Part shown: positions 18,773 to 26,376 of the stretch, one piece after another
Layout: every line of letters begins with the position of its first letter
How positions within the stretch are numbered: position 1 is the first letter of the stretch
Assembly (NCBI GenBank): GCA_024711325.1
Contig: JANJTC010000002.1
Span: 310,001 to 374,000 of the forward strand
Direction: 5' to 3'
From: Bacteriovoracaceae bacterium
GTDB taxonomy: Bacteria > Bdellovibrionota > Bacteriovoracia > Bacteriovoracales > Bacteriovoracaceae
DNA length: 64,000 nt
Notes under the pieces: model-generated
Seen by the model: the letters and a program-made list of their open reading frames with translations, nothing else
Told to the model about the DNA's origin: nothing
Database searches by the model: none
Translations under genes and position numbers: made by a program

Positions 18773-19283
18773 GAAATACCTTCTTGGCGTTTTTCATGAC
18801 GAGCACGACATGATTCGCGCAGCTAAAGAACTAAAAAAAATAAAAATAGATATTCATGACATCTATACTCCATTTCCTGTCCATGGGCTGGATCAGTATT
18901 TAGAAATAAGACCAACCAGATTACCTGTCGTGACTCTTATTGCTGGTACTGCAGGTTTGGCACTCGCTTTACTTTTTCAATATTGGGTTTCAGTTATTGA
19001 CTGGCCCATTAACGTCGGGGGGAAACCCTTTAATTCTTTTGCTGCCTTCATTCCGATTGCCTTTGAAATCACCGTTCTCTTCGGTGCTTTTATAACAGTC
19101 TTTGCTTTTTTAATGAGAAGTAAGCTTATTCCAATATTTGGTGGTGGTATTATGCATGCAGGAGCTACTCAAGACAGGTTTGTTATAGCCTTGGCAGTTA
19201 AAGACGCTTCTTTTGATGTTCAGAGTATTTCTAAAACACTTGGTGCATTCGGTGCATCCGAAGTGAGCATAAAAGAGGCATGA
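18765..19283 (+). CDS. actD: Alternative complex III subunit ActD (DUF3341)
   Basis: ActD is a small two-helix membrane subunit of alternative complex III. The 172-residue product begins with a cytoplasmic domain with the family's [11 protein letters not shown] motif. Two hydrophobic helices follow ([17 protein letters not shown] and [20 protein letters not shown]) separated by a [11 protein letters not shown] loop; all three features are diagnostic. It has no cofactor. I chose ATG 18765, preceded by AAGGA at good spacing, rather than the in-frame upstream ATG at 18744. The gene overlaps actC by 8 bases and actE by 4 (ATGA). Confidence 0.92.
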   Translation: MNKKYLLGVFHDEHDMIRAAKELKKIKIDIHDIYTPFPVHGLDQYLEIRPTRLPVVTLIAGTAGLALALLFQYWVSVIDWPINVGGKPFNSFAAFIPIAFEITVLFGAFITVFAFLMRSKLIPIFGGGIMHAGATQDRFVIALAVKDASFDVQSISKTLGAFGASEVSIKEA

Positions 19284-19822
19284 ATATGAAAATTGTAATT
19301 TTAGTTCTACTCATACCATTTATCCAATCTTGTTCAAAAAGCTCTGACGTCAGGGGATACACTATCATCAATGATATGGTCCATTCTCCGGCCTATGAAG
19401 CTTTTTCAGAGAATAGTCTGACTCCTGATGGTAAGACTATGATGATGCCGGTTAAAGGCAGTATCGCCAGAGGAAAAATGCCTCATCCTTATAGTAATTC
19501 TGAAGCTGATGCTCTGAAAGCGGCCGAAGAGTTACAGGATCCTTTTGTAGAAACAGCGGCGACTTTGGCCCGAGGGGAATACCTCTACAAAGGTTTCTGT
19601 GTTTCATGTCATGGTGAAACAGGTGAGGGGGATGGGCCCATCACCTCTAAAAAATTTCCTGCACCACCTTCATTTAAATCTTCAAGAGTCAGAAGTTTTA
19701 ACAAGGCAAGGATTTATCATGTCATCACTGCAGGGTTTGGCGCTATGCCGGCCCACGGTTCGCAGTTAACCATACAGGACCGTTGGTATCTAGCTCAGTA
19801 TGTGAAGAAATTTCAAAAATAA
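19280..19822 (+). CDS. actE: Alternative complex III monoheme cytochrome c lipoprotein ActE
   Basis: ActE is the mono-heme cytochrome subunit that can hand electrons to the acceptor. The 180-residue product starts with a lipoprotein signal (hydrophobic core, then FIQSC18), so it is probably lipid-anchored on the periplasmic side. One heme site is present, C107VSCH111, followed by GETGEGDGP. The methionine-containing segment GFGAMPAHG is a likely source of the distal ligand. Its ATG overlaps the actD stop; a second methionine two codons on could also be the start. Confidence 0.92.
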   Translation: MNMKIVILVLLIPFIQSCSKSSDVRGYTIINDMVHSPAYEAFSENSLTPDGKTMMMPVKGSIARGKMPHPYSNSEADALKAAEELQDPFVETAATLARGEYLYKGFCVSCHGETGEGDGPITSKKFPAPPSFKSSRVRSFNKARIYHVITAGFGAMPAHGSQLTIQDRWYLAQYVKKFQK

Positions 19823-19831
19823 GAAGGTTTT

Positions 19832-21010
19832 ATGACGATCTATAAAGACAACTGCAAACTGAATAAAATTTTTATCTTACTGATGTGTTTTGGGATAGTG
19901 GGAATTGCAGGTGCTTTTTATTTTCTGCCCATTAAGGTGTGGATAAATATTCTTACTGCCAATTTTATGGTTCTATCTATTGGTTTGTTCGGTTTTTTCA
20001 TGCTGGCCGTAACCAATATTGTCGGAGCTGCCTTCGTGGCCCCTTACCGAAAAGTCCTTGAGGCCATGGCGGGAACTGTTCCCTATCTTGGTTTGTCCAT
20101 GTTGGTAATCTTACTTGGGTCTCATTCTCTTTATGAGTGGACTCATGCCGATGTCGTGATGAATGATAAAATACTCATGGAGAAGGCTTCTTATCTTAAC
20201 CTTCCATTCTTTTCTATCCGTATGGTTATTTGCATTGGTCTTTGGTCCTTGATGTCATTTGTGCTGGTTAGAAAGTTCAGAGAACAAGAAAATTTTCCGG
20301 AACGAGCAGAACGCATACAAGAATCATTAAGTGGTTTATCTGCTGCCTTCATGATTATTTTTGCCCTCACTTACAGTATGGCAAGTTTTGATTGGATCAT
20401 GTCTCTTGAACCGCACTGGTATAGTACGATCTTTGGTGTCTTTACATTCTCCGGACTAGTCGTTTCCGGCCTGGCCACCTTGATTTTGGTGCTGATTCAT
20501 CTTCAGCATCATGGATACCTGAAAAATATGAACCTAAATCACTATCATGATTTAGGTAAACTCCTTCTGGGTTTCACCACTTTCTGGGCCTACATCTGGT
20601 TTTCTCAATACTTATTAATTTGGTATGCGAATATTCCGGAAGAAGGTGAGTATTATGTCCTACGGGAGCATTTTGGATGGTCCTGGTTATTCTGGATCAA
20701 TATTGTTTTAAACTGGGTGATACCTTTCCTGGTACTTCTCCCTCGCTGGACTAAAAGAAGTAAAACAGTATTGCAAAGAACCTGTCTTATTATTCTTCTT
20801 GGTCAATGGCTAAATCTCTATGTCATGATTGCTCCAAAAGTAATGGAGCACCATGGAGTGATGGATCCTACCATTACCTGGATTGAGCTCTTTATCGGCT
20901 TAGGCTACACTGGGTTGTTTCTTTTTATTTTCTTCAAAAGACTTAGTCAGTCTTCGCTCGTGGCCACAAATTCTCCTTTCCTTGAAGAAGGTTTGGCACT
21001 GGAACAATAG
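19832..21010 (+). CDS. actF: Alternative complex III membrane subunit ActF
   Basis: ActF is the second NrfD-like polytopic subunit of alternative complex III. The 392-residue product has about ten predicted helices. Its AAFVAPYRKVLEAM segment, SMASFDWIMSLEPHWYSTIFG and the QYLLIWYANIPEE motif are characteristic of ActF. It completes the act set in the standard A-B-C-D-E-F order; no ActG or oxidase genes follow. The complex may therefore deliver electrons to periplasmic cytochromes rather than to a linked aa3-type oxidase, which is inference. Confidence 0.92.
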   Translation: MTIYKDNCKLNKIFILLMCFGIVGIAGAFYFLPIKVWINILTANFMVLSIGLFGFFMLAVTNIVGAAFVAPYRKVLEAMAGTVPYLGLSMLVILLGSHSLYEWTHADVVMNDKILMEKASYLNLPFFSIRMVICIGLWSLMSFVLVRKFREQENFPERAERIQESLSGLSAAFMIIFALTYSMASFDWIMSLEPHWYSTIFGVFTFSGLVVSGLATLILVLIHLQHHGYLKNMNLNHYHDLGKLLLGFTTFWAYIWFSQYLLIWYANIPEEGEYYVLREHFGWSWLFWINIVLNWVIPFLVLLPRWTKRSKTVLQRTCLIILLGQWLNLYVMIAPKVMEHHGVMDPTITWIELFIGLGYTGLFLFIFFKRLSQSSLVATNSPFLEEGLALEQ

Positions 21011-21018
21011 AGGATTTT

Positions 21019-21801
21019 ATGGAATTGGATACTTGTTCACAGAAAGTTAAAGATCGGGCGCTGGCGCCTAAGTTTATTGGCAGTGAACATGAGTGTGATG
21101 ATTACTTGAAGAAAAAAGATCACTTCATGTGTCATTTTCATTTTCCAAATTCTAACGGGGAAATAACTGTATATGGCCAGCTTGCGACTGAGGGTCAATC
21201 CCAAGTCATAGGTGAGGCCAAGTTTTTTACTAACGTCCAGGGGGCGCCATTGGCCTTTCTGGACGCTTTGATAGAATTGGCCCACAAGCGGGATTCTCAC
21301 TCACTACCTCTTTTACGTTTGAAAGAAATTGAGGCCTATCTCAGATCCAGAAATTCTGAACCATCATTTCCAGATGATGGTATTCAGCTTCTCCGTTACT
21401 ATGAGCTTATTCATGCTCTTAAAAGCTGCATTTCTAAGAAAGTGGCCTATTCGACGAAAGATTCACTTGATAATGATAAAAAATCTCCCAGCATCGAAGA
21501 ATACCGTCCACATTCGACGCTATTATTTAACCGTGAAAAGTTGGGTGAGTTTGTTCTTTTGGAGACTGAACTCAAAGTTGAAATAGTTAGCGATGTTCTC
21601 TCGGCCCATGTACGTCCTTTGCTCCAAAGAGATGGGGGTGATGTTGAATGCATCCATGTAATGGAAAATCTGGTTGTTTTGATTTTTCACGGTAGTTGCG
21701 GAACATGCGGTATGTCATTAACTACGACAATGGATTTCATCAAAAAAGTCCTTCGAACAGAACTTTTTGACACGAATCTAGATATTATTACTGATTCATG
21801 A
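21019..21801 (+). CDS. NifU C-terminal-domain protein with a divergent N-terminal half
   Basis: The last 75 residues of this 260-residue protein are a NifU C-terminal/Nfu domain, a scaffold that carries a transient [4Fe-4S] cluster between two monomers: LLQRDGGDVE, then the cysteine pair CGTCGMS. Residues about 20-115 loosely recall an IscU/SufE-like fold (a region around VYGQLATEGQSQVIGE) but lack the usual cluster cysteines; I do not recognise it with confidence. The gene starts 8 bases after actF with GAGG before the ATG and is the last gene of the nar-act block. An assembly role for the many Fe-S clusters of NarGH and ActB is a reasonable inference. Confidence 0.7.
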   Translation: MELDTCSQKVKDRALAPKFIGSEHECDDYLKKKDHFMCHFHFPNSNGEITVYGQLATEGQSQVIGEAKFFTNVQGAPLAFLDALIELAHKRDSHSLPLLRLKEIEAYLRSRNSEPSFPDDGIQLLRYYELIHALKSCISKKVAYSTKDSLDNDKKSPSIEEYRPHSTLLFNREKLGEFVLLETELKVEIVSDVLSAHVRPLLQRDGGDVECIHVMENLVVLIFHGSCGTCGMSLTTTMDFIKKVLRTELFDTNLDIITDS

Positions 21802-21810
21802 TTTGAGTCA
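21799..21810. promoter_or_regulatory. FNR-like site of the molybdenum-cofactor operon
   Basis: TGATTTGAGTCA is centred at 21804.5 and overlaps the stop codon of the NifU-like gene. TATATT at 21834-21839 lies exactly 29.5 bases on, predicting a start near 21846 and a leader of about 105 bases before moeA. Confidence 0.55.
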
Positions 21811-21845
21811 TATTTACTTTAGGCCCAGTCCTCTATATTTTTAAT

Positions 21846-21950
21846 AGGTTTCCTTATCTCTAAACTCTAAATCCCCATGGCGGGACATGAGTCTGAGACG
21901 ATTACGGCATTCCTGGAAACGGGATTGTTCTTCCACTTTGAAGGGGAAAA
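21846..21950 (+). promoter_or_regulatory. Moco operon 5' leader with SD-masking hairpin
   Basis: The predicted leader is long for this genome. Its last part, 21931-21948, can fold so that TTCC(A)C pairs with G(G)GGAA around a TTTGAA loop, burying the Shine-Dalgarno AAGGGGA of moeA. Upstream lie CCC/GGG and GTC/GAC short repeats at 21873-21895. This could be a translational control element. I could not match it to the known Moco riboswitch by eye. Confidence 0.3.
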
Positions 21951-23156
21951 ATGATTAGTTCACTTCAGGCACAGACAACTGTCTTGTCTTATCAACTACA
22001 ACCTAGAGTTGTAACGATTCCATTAGAAGATTCTCTAGCTCATATCTTGGCCGAAGATGTTCTGGCCGATATCGATCAGCCGCCTTTTCACCGGGTCGCG
22101 ATGGATGGCATTGCTGTCAAAAAAGAGCAGCTTCTTTCTTCCAAGAAGTTTCGGATACTCGGAACCATTTCTGCCGGAAGTGCGAAAGCAACCCTACCCG
22201 AGGGGAATGTTTGTTTTGAAATCATGACAGGTGCTGTTCTTCCGCTTAATGCTGATTTTGTCATTCGTTATGAGGATTTAAAAATTTTGCAGGATGAGGC
22301 GGAAGTCTGTTGCGATTTGGGAAAACTCTCCTCTAACTTTCACCCTCAAGGCAGTGATTATCGTAAGGGAGACAAGGTTCTCACTATCGGAACCAAAATT
22401 AAATCTACCACAACAGCAATCCTGGCATCTGTCGGGAAATCAAAAGTTAAAGTCTTCGATTGCCCAAGCGTCGCAATTTTAAGCACTGGTGATGAGCTGG
22501 TTGATATTGGAGATATTCCTGAACCGCACCAGATCCGATGGTCAAATGGAATCAGCTTAAAGCAGCAATTGGCATCATTTAATTTCTCCAAAGTCTCTCT
22601 TCATAAGGTGGGAGATGATGAAGCTGCTATGAAAAGACTGATGCTGGAACTTCTTCAGACGAAGGACGTACTTCTACTTACTGGAGGAGTTTCTGCCGGT
22701 AAATTCGATTTTGTCCCTAAGCTCCTTAAGGAGTGTCAGGTTCAGGAGATATTTCATAAGGTCGCTCAGCGTCCGGGCAAGCCATTATGGTTTGGTAAAA
22801 CGGAGTCAAATGTTTTCGTCTTTGGATTGCCGGGAAATCCTGTCTCCTGTTTGGTAAATTTACGAAAATTTATAATTCCGTTTCTAGAAGGATCGTATCC
22901 TGGTAATCAACGATCAGTTCACAAGGCTTATTTATCTGAAGAAGTTAAATTTAATAAAGGTCTGACTTATTACTGTCAGATCAAAATGAAAAATAGCGAA
23001 GGTAAATTAATCGCGACACCTTTATCAGGCAATGGTTCAGGTGATTTTTATCAATTGAGGGATTCCGACGGCTTTATAGAGTTAAGACCTGAAGATGGTC
23101 CTTTTGATAAAAACTTCTTAGGCGACATTTATCTCTGGGAAAAAAATAATGAATAA
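21951..23156 (+). CDS. moeA: Molybdopterin molybdenumtransferase MoeA
   Basis: MoeA inserts molybdate into adenylated molybdopterin, the step that makes active Moco. The 401-residue protein has the expected parts: an N-terminal domain with LAEDVLADIDQPPF, then MDGIAVK, the MTGAVLP motif, a MogA-like fold with STGDELV and the conserved LLTGGVSAGKFDF, and a late FGLPGNPVS motif. It is the first gene of the cofactor operon and overlaps moaA by 8 bases. The adenylating partner MogA/MoaB was not found in this window. Confidence 0.95.
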   Translation: MISSLQAQTTVLSYQLQPRVVTIPLEDSLAHILAEDVLADIDQPPFHRVAMDGIAVKKEQLLSSKKFRILGTISAGSAKATLPEGNVCFEIMTGAVLPLNADFVIRYEDLKILQDEAEVCCDLGKLSSNFHPQGSDYRKGDKVLTIGTKIKSTTTAILASVGKSKVKVFDCPSVAILSTGDELVDIGDIPEPHQIRWSNGISLKQQLASFNFSKVSLHKVGDDEAAMKRLMLELLQTKDVLLLTGGVSAGKFDFVPKLLKECQVQEIFHKVAQRPGKPLWFGKTESNVFVFGLPGNPVSCLVNLRKFIIPFLEGSYPGNQRSVHKAYLSEEVKFNKGLTYYCQIKMKNSEGKLIATPLSGNGSGDFYQLRDSDGFIELRPEDGPFDKNFLGDIYLWEKNNE

Positions 23157-24090
23157 ATTGATGACTGATCAATACGGAAGAACGATGCGAAAGCTTCGGG
23201 TTTCACTCCTCGATGCGTGCAATTTTCGATGCACTTATTGTATGCCGGCTTCGGCAACATTCGCAAAAATCCATGACCTACTGACCGCAGATGAAATAGG
23301 AATGATTGTTTCTAACTTAACGAAGTTGGGCATGGAAGAAGTTCGACTTACCGGAGGAGAACCAACCCTTCGTTCGGAGTTAGTGGAGATCGCAGAACGT
23401 CTCTCGGAGCTTCCATTACGGCGTTTAGGAATTACTACTAATGGCCTTCTTTTGAAGCGGGTACTTCCTGGACTAAAGAAAACAAGGCTCACGAGCATAA
23501 ATGTGAGTTTGGATTCCCTGAATAGGGAAACTTTCACCTCACTGGCGCGTTTTGATGGTCTCAAACAAGTCACTGATGCCATCGACACTGCCGTTGAGAT
23601 GGGATTTAAAGTGAAAATCAACACAGTATTAATGAAACAAAATGTAGGGGAAATGGATCAATTCCTGGAGTATGCCCGCAGCCGCAACGTTGAGATCAGA
23701 TTTTTGGAATTGATGAAGATCGGCGTAGCTGTAGACACTTATGAAGATACGTTCCTCCCAGCAGCATATGTGATTCACCAACTTCGAAAACAATATAAGA
23801 TGAAACAAGTCAGCGTGGAAGCGGATTCGACTGCCTTTAAATACCAGCTTGATAATGGAGTACAGATCGGATTCATTGCTTCAGAATCCATGCCCTTTTG
23901 CGGAAGTTGCTCGCGTCTTCGCCTGGACACAAAAGGTGCCCTTCGTTCATGTCTTATGCAGGAAAATAAACTAAACCTTCGAGGCCTTGCCTTTGATCAA
24001 TATCCAGCAGTGGTTTCCCAGGTCATCAAATGGAAACCTAATGACCGGATAGAAAAGGTCACTCAACCTATGTATCAGATTGGAGGCTAG
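23149..24090 (+). CDS. moaA: GTP 3',8-cyclase MoaA
   Basis: MoaA is the radical SAM enzyme that starts Moco synthesis by converting GTP to 3',8-cyclo-GTP. The 313-residue protein has the N-terminal cluster motif CNFRCTYC (C-x3-C-x2-C), a RLTGGEPTLR motif, and the second cluster in the C-terminal part, CGSCSRLRLDTKG with a later SCLM. The C-terminus ends in Gly-Gly, as required for activity in MoaA proteins. The start overlaps moeA by 8 bases; an in-frame ATG four codons on is an alternative. It is followed 2 bases later by moaC, its partner in making cyclic pyranopterin monophosphate. Confidence 0.97.
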   Translation: MNKLMTDQYGRTMRKLRVSLLDACNFRCTYCMPASATFAKIHDLLTADEIGMIVSNLTKLGMEEVRLTGGEPTLRSELVEIAERLSELPLRRLGITTNGLLLKRVLPGLKKTRLTSINVSLDSLNRETFTSLARFDGLKQVTDAIDTAVEMGFKVKINTVLMKQNVGEMDQFLEYARSRNVEIRFLELMKIGVAVDTYEDTFLPAAYVIHQLRKQYKMKQVSVEADSTAFKYQLDNGVQIGFIASESMPFCGSCSRLRLDTKGALRSCLMQENKLNLRGLAFDQYPAVVSQVIKWKPNDRIEKVTQPMYQIGG

Positions 24091-24092
24091 GG

Positions 24093-24563
24093 ATGCTTAC
24101 TCATATCAGTCAGGATAATCGTCCTCAGATGGTGGATGTATCAGATAAAACAATTACCAGAAGAGAAGCTATTGCTGCAGGTACAGTTTGGATTGGAAAA
24201 GCAATCATGCAGGAGTTAAAATCCGGTGACATTCAGTCCAAGAAGGGCCCGGTCTTTACCACCGCTATCATTGCTGGAACGATGGCGGTTAAGAAGGCCC
24301 ATGAGCTCATCCCTTTTTGTCATCCCCTGATACTTGAAAAAATAAATGTGGAAATTAAGCCAATAGATGATGAACGTTTGGAAATCCACTGTCAGGTTAC
24401 CTGCACCGGGAAAACAGGGGTTGAAATGGAGGCCTTAACTGGTGTTCACGTGGCAGCTTTAACCGTTCACGACATGTGTAAGGCCATGAGCCCTGAAATT
24501 ACTGTTGAAAATATCCGCTTATTGAAAAAAACCGGCGGGAAGAAAGATTATTTAAAAGAGTAG
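24093..24563 (+). CDS. moaC: Cyclic pyranopterin monophosphate synthase MoaC
   Basis: MoaC converts the MoaA product to cyclic pyranopterin monophosphate. The 156-residue protein is the normal length and shows the family motifs: MVDVSDKTITRREA near the N-terminus, the AGTMAVKKAHELIPFCHPL block with the catalytic lysine and histidines, and TGVEMEALTGVHVAALTVHDM. It lies between moaA and the mob fusion with gaps of 2-3 bases. Confidence 0.97.
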   Translation: MLTHISQDNRPQMVDVSDKTITRREAIAAGTVWIGKAIMQELKSGDIQSKKGPVFTTAIIAGTMAVKKAHELIPFCHPLILEKINVEIKPIDDERLEIHCQVTCTGKTGVEMEALTGVHVAALTVHDMCKAMSPEITVENIRLLKKTGGKKDYLKE

Positions 24564-24566
24564 ATT

Positions 24567-25676
24567 ATGAAACTTAAAAAAGACTTTCATCCAAGGATCT
24601 TGGGGTTTGCCGGCTTCTCCGGTTCAGGGAAAACCACCTTAATTGAAAAAATTATCACTGAGATGTCGGATTATAGAATTGGTTTTATTAAGCACGATGC
24701 TCATCACTTCAGTCTGGACCATGAAGGTAAGGATACTTACCGTCAGTATCTGGCGGGTGCTCAGGTCGTTTTTATTAATGATCCAGAACACTATGCCTTA
24801 CAAGTAAGAGGGGAGAGTTTTACCCTTGAAAAAGAATTTTTCAAAGATTGTGATGTTGTTTTCGTAGAAGGTCATAAATATTCTGATCATCCAAAATTTT
24901 TATTTCTGGATGATGAAGGGATGGCAGAAAAAGAATTCCAGGCCGGCAAGATTACCGGGGTGATAGGTACTATATCGCTTAGGGAACCCATCAGGAAAAT
25001 TGATAATCTCCCGGCGTTTCACCGGGATGATGTGAAGTGCCTCATTTCCTTTATCCTGGAGAAAATGAAGGATTCAAAAGAAGAAACTCTCCTGCAAGGT
25101 CTGATCCTTGCTGGTGGTAGAAGTTCTAGAATGGGAGAAGATAAGGCCCTTTTAAACTATCACGGTATTCCCCAGGCCAAGTATCTTCATGAGACACTTG
25201 AAACTCTGAATATTAAAAGTTTTATCTCTTGCCGTGATGATCAGTTAACCCGAGAAGGTCTTGAAGAGCTTCCTGTTATTACTGACCGTTTTATTGACTT
25301 TGGTCCATTAGGTGGAATTTTATCGGCCATGTCCAGATATCCTAACAAGGCCTGGCTCATCATTGCTTGTGATTTACCTTTTGTTACCGCTGGCACGATT
25401 GCTGATTTAATTTCTGAGCGCGACGCTTTAAAACAGGCCACGGCTTTTTATAATGAAGAAAGAAAACAGTTTGAGCCTTTATTTGCGATCTATGAGCCGG
25501 GAATGTATTCAAGAATGCTCCATTTCCTGGGAGAGGGAGTCCAATGTCCGCAAAAAGTCCTTTTTAATTCATCTATTAAAAAACTCCGGCTTGAGACTCA
25601 GGGATTTCTGGAAAATGCCAACACTCCAGATGAAAGGAATAAGATATTAAAAACGATGGGAGGACTGTCGCTATGA
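24567..25676 (+). CDS. MobB-MobA fusion: Moco guanylyltransferase
   Basis: This 369-residue protein joins two Moco enzymes. Residues about 9-165 are MobB-like, with a P-loop (GFSGSGKTTL, residues 16-25) and the KHDAHHFSLDHEGKDTYR motif. Residues about 175-369 are MobA, the molybdenum cofactor guanylyltransferase that adds GMP to give MGD, with its nucleotide site LILAGGRSSRMGEDKAL and CDLPFV. NarG needs bis-MGD. In most genomes the two are separate or in the opposite order; the fusion explains the absence of separate mobA and mobB here. The moaD ATG overlaps its end by 4 bases. Confidence 0.93.
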   Translation: MKLKKDFHPRILGFAGFSGSGKTTLIEKIITEMSDYRIGFIKHDAHHFSLDHEGKDTYRQYLAGAQVVFINDPEHYALQVRGESFTLEKEFFKDCDVVFVEGHKYSDHPKFLFLDDEGMAEKEFQAGKITGVIGTISLREPIRKIDNLPAFHRDDVKCLISFILEKMKDSKEETLLQGLILAGGRSSRMGEDKALLNYHGIPQAKYLHETLETLNIKSFISCRDDQLTREGLEELPVITDRFIDFGPLGGILSAMSRYPNKAWLIIACDLPFVTAGTIADLISERDALKQATAFYNEERKQFEPLFAIYEPGMYSRMLHFLGEGVQCPQKVLFNSSIKKLRLETQGFLENANTPDERNKILKTMGGLSL

Positions 25677-25915
25677 AAATAAAAGTTCGCTATTTTGCAA
25701 GTCTGCGTGAAAAGGCAGGCATATCTCAGGAGGAGATGACCATTAGATCAGGTATGGATCTGAGAGACCTCTATCTTGATTTATCACAGAAGTATGCTTT
25801 CCCACTTGCCGCAAACGAAATTAAGTATTCAGTGAATAATGAGTATGTTGAACCAAATATTCCTATCAATGAAAACGATGTGGTTGTTTTCATTCCGCCA
25901 GTAGCGGGAGGCTAG
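25673..25915 (+). CDS. moaD: Molybdopterin synthase small subunit MoaD
   Basis: MoaD is the ubiquitin-like sulfur carrier of molybdopterin synthase. The 80-residue protein has the beta-grasp pattern (KVRYFASLREKAG at the start) and ends in IPPVAGG, whose terminal Gly-Gly is adenylated by MoeB and converted to a thiocarboxylate. It starts 4 bases before the end of the mob fusion and is followed 2 bases later by its partner moaE. Confidence 0.96.
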   Translation: MKIKVRYFASLREKAGISQEEMTIRSGMDLRDLYLDLSQKYAFPLAANEIKYSVNNEYVEPNIPINENDVVVFIPPVAGG

Positions 25916-25917
25916 TT

Positions 25918-26376
25918 ATGTTTCAAATGACCGAGACGGCGATTAAGGTCCATGATCTGTTTGATACAACCCTTGATCAAGTTGGTGGAATCGTCACATT
26001 TGAAGGCCGAGTCAGGAATGACAATCATGGCAGGAAGGTCGAAAAACTTGAATATGAAGCTTTTCCAGAAATGGCAGAAGCTGAAGGCATGAAGATTATT
26101 CAGGAAGCGAAGTCTAAATTTGCGATAGAGAGTGCTTATTGCGTACACCGTACAGGAGTTCTTTATATTCGTGACATTGCCATCTGGATAGTTGTTTATG
26201 CCAAACACCGGGAAGCGGCCTATCGTGCTTCCGAGTATATCATTGACCAGGTAAAAACCCGGGTACCCATCTGGAAAAAAGAATATTATGTGGACGGGCA
26301 AACCGATTGGGTGAAATGCCTTGCTTGTGCGGCCAAAGGAATTCCTCATCATGACCACTTCCATCACGTTAAGTGA
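25918..26376 (+). CDS. moaE: Molybdopterin synthase catalytic subunit MoaE
   Basis: MoaE transfers the dithiolene sulfurs from MoaD to cyclic pyranopterin monophosphate. The 152-residue protein shows GGIVTFEGRVRNDNHGR near residues 23-39, LEYEAFPEMAE, VHRTGVL, and the catalytic-lysine segment VPIWKKEYYVDG. The C-terminus is histidine-rich (HHDHFHHVK), a small peculiarity of this copy. It overlaps the moeB-like gene by 26 bases. Confidence 0.96.
   Translation: MFQMTETAIKVHDLFDTTLDQVGGIVTFEGRVRNDNHGRKVEKLEYEAFPEMAEAEGMKIIQEAKSKFAIESAYCVHRTGVLYIRDIAIWIVVYAKHREAAYRASEYIIDQVKTRVPIWKKEYYVDGQTDWVKCLACAAKGIPHHDHFHHVK

Noticed and set aside
21846..21950. Known Moco riboswitch before moeA
   Set aside because: I could not find the conserved Moco RNA sequence blocks by eye, so I describe it only as a structured leader.
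23235..23624. Minus-strand frame of 129 codons inside moaA
   Set aside because: It is antisense to conserved MoaA coding sequence and has low-complexity Ser/Arg/Val composition.
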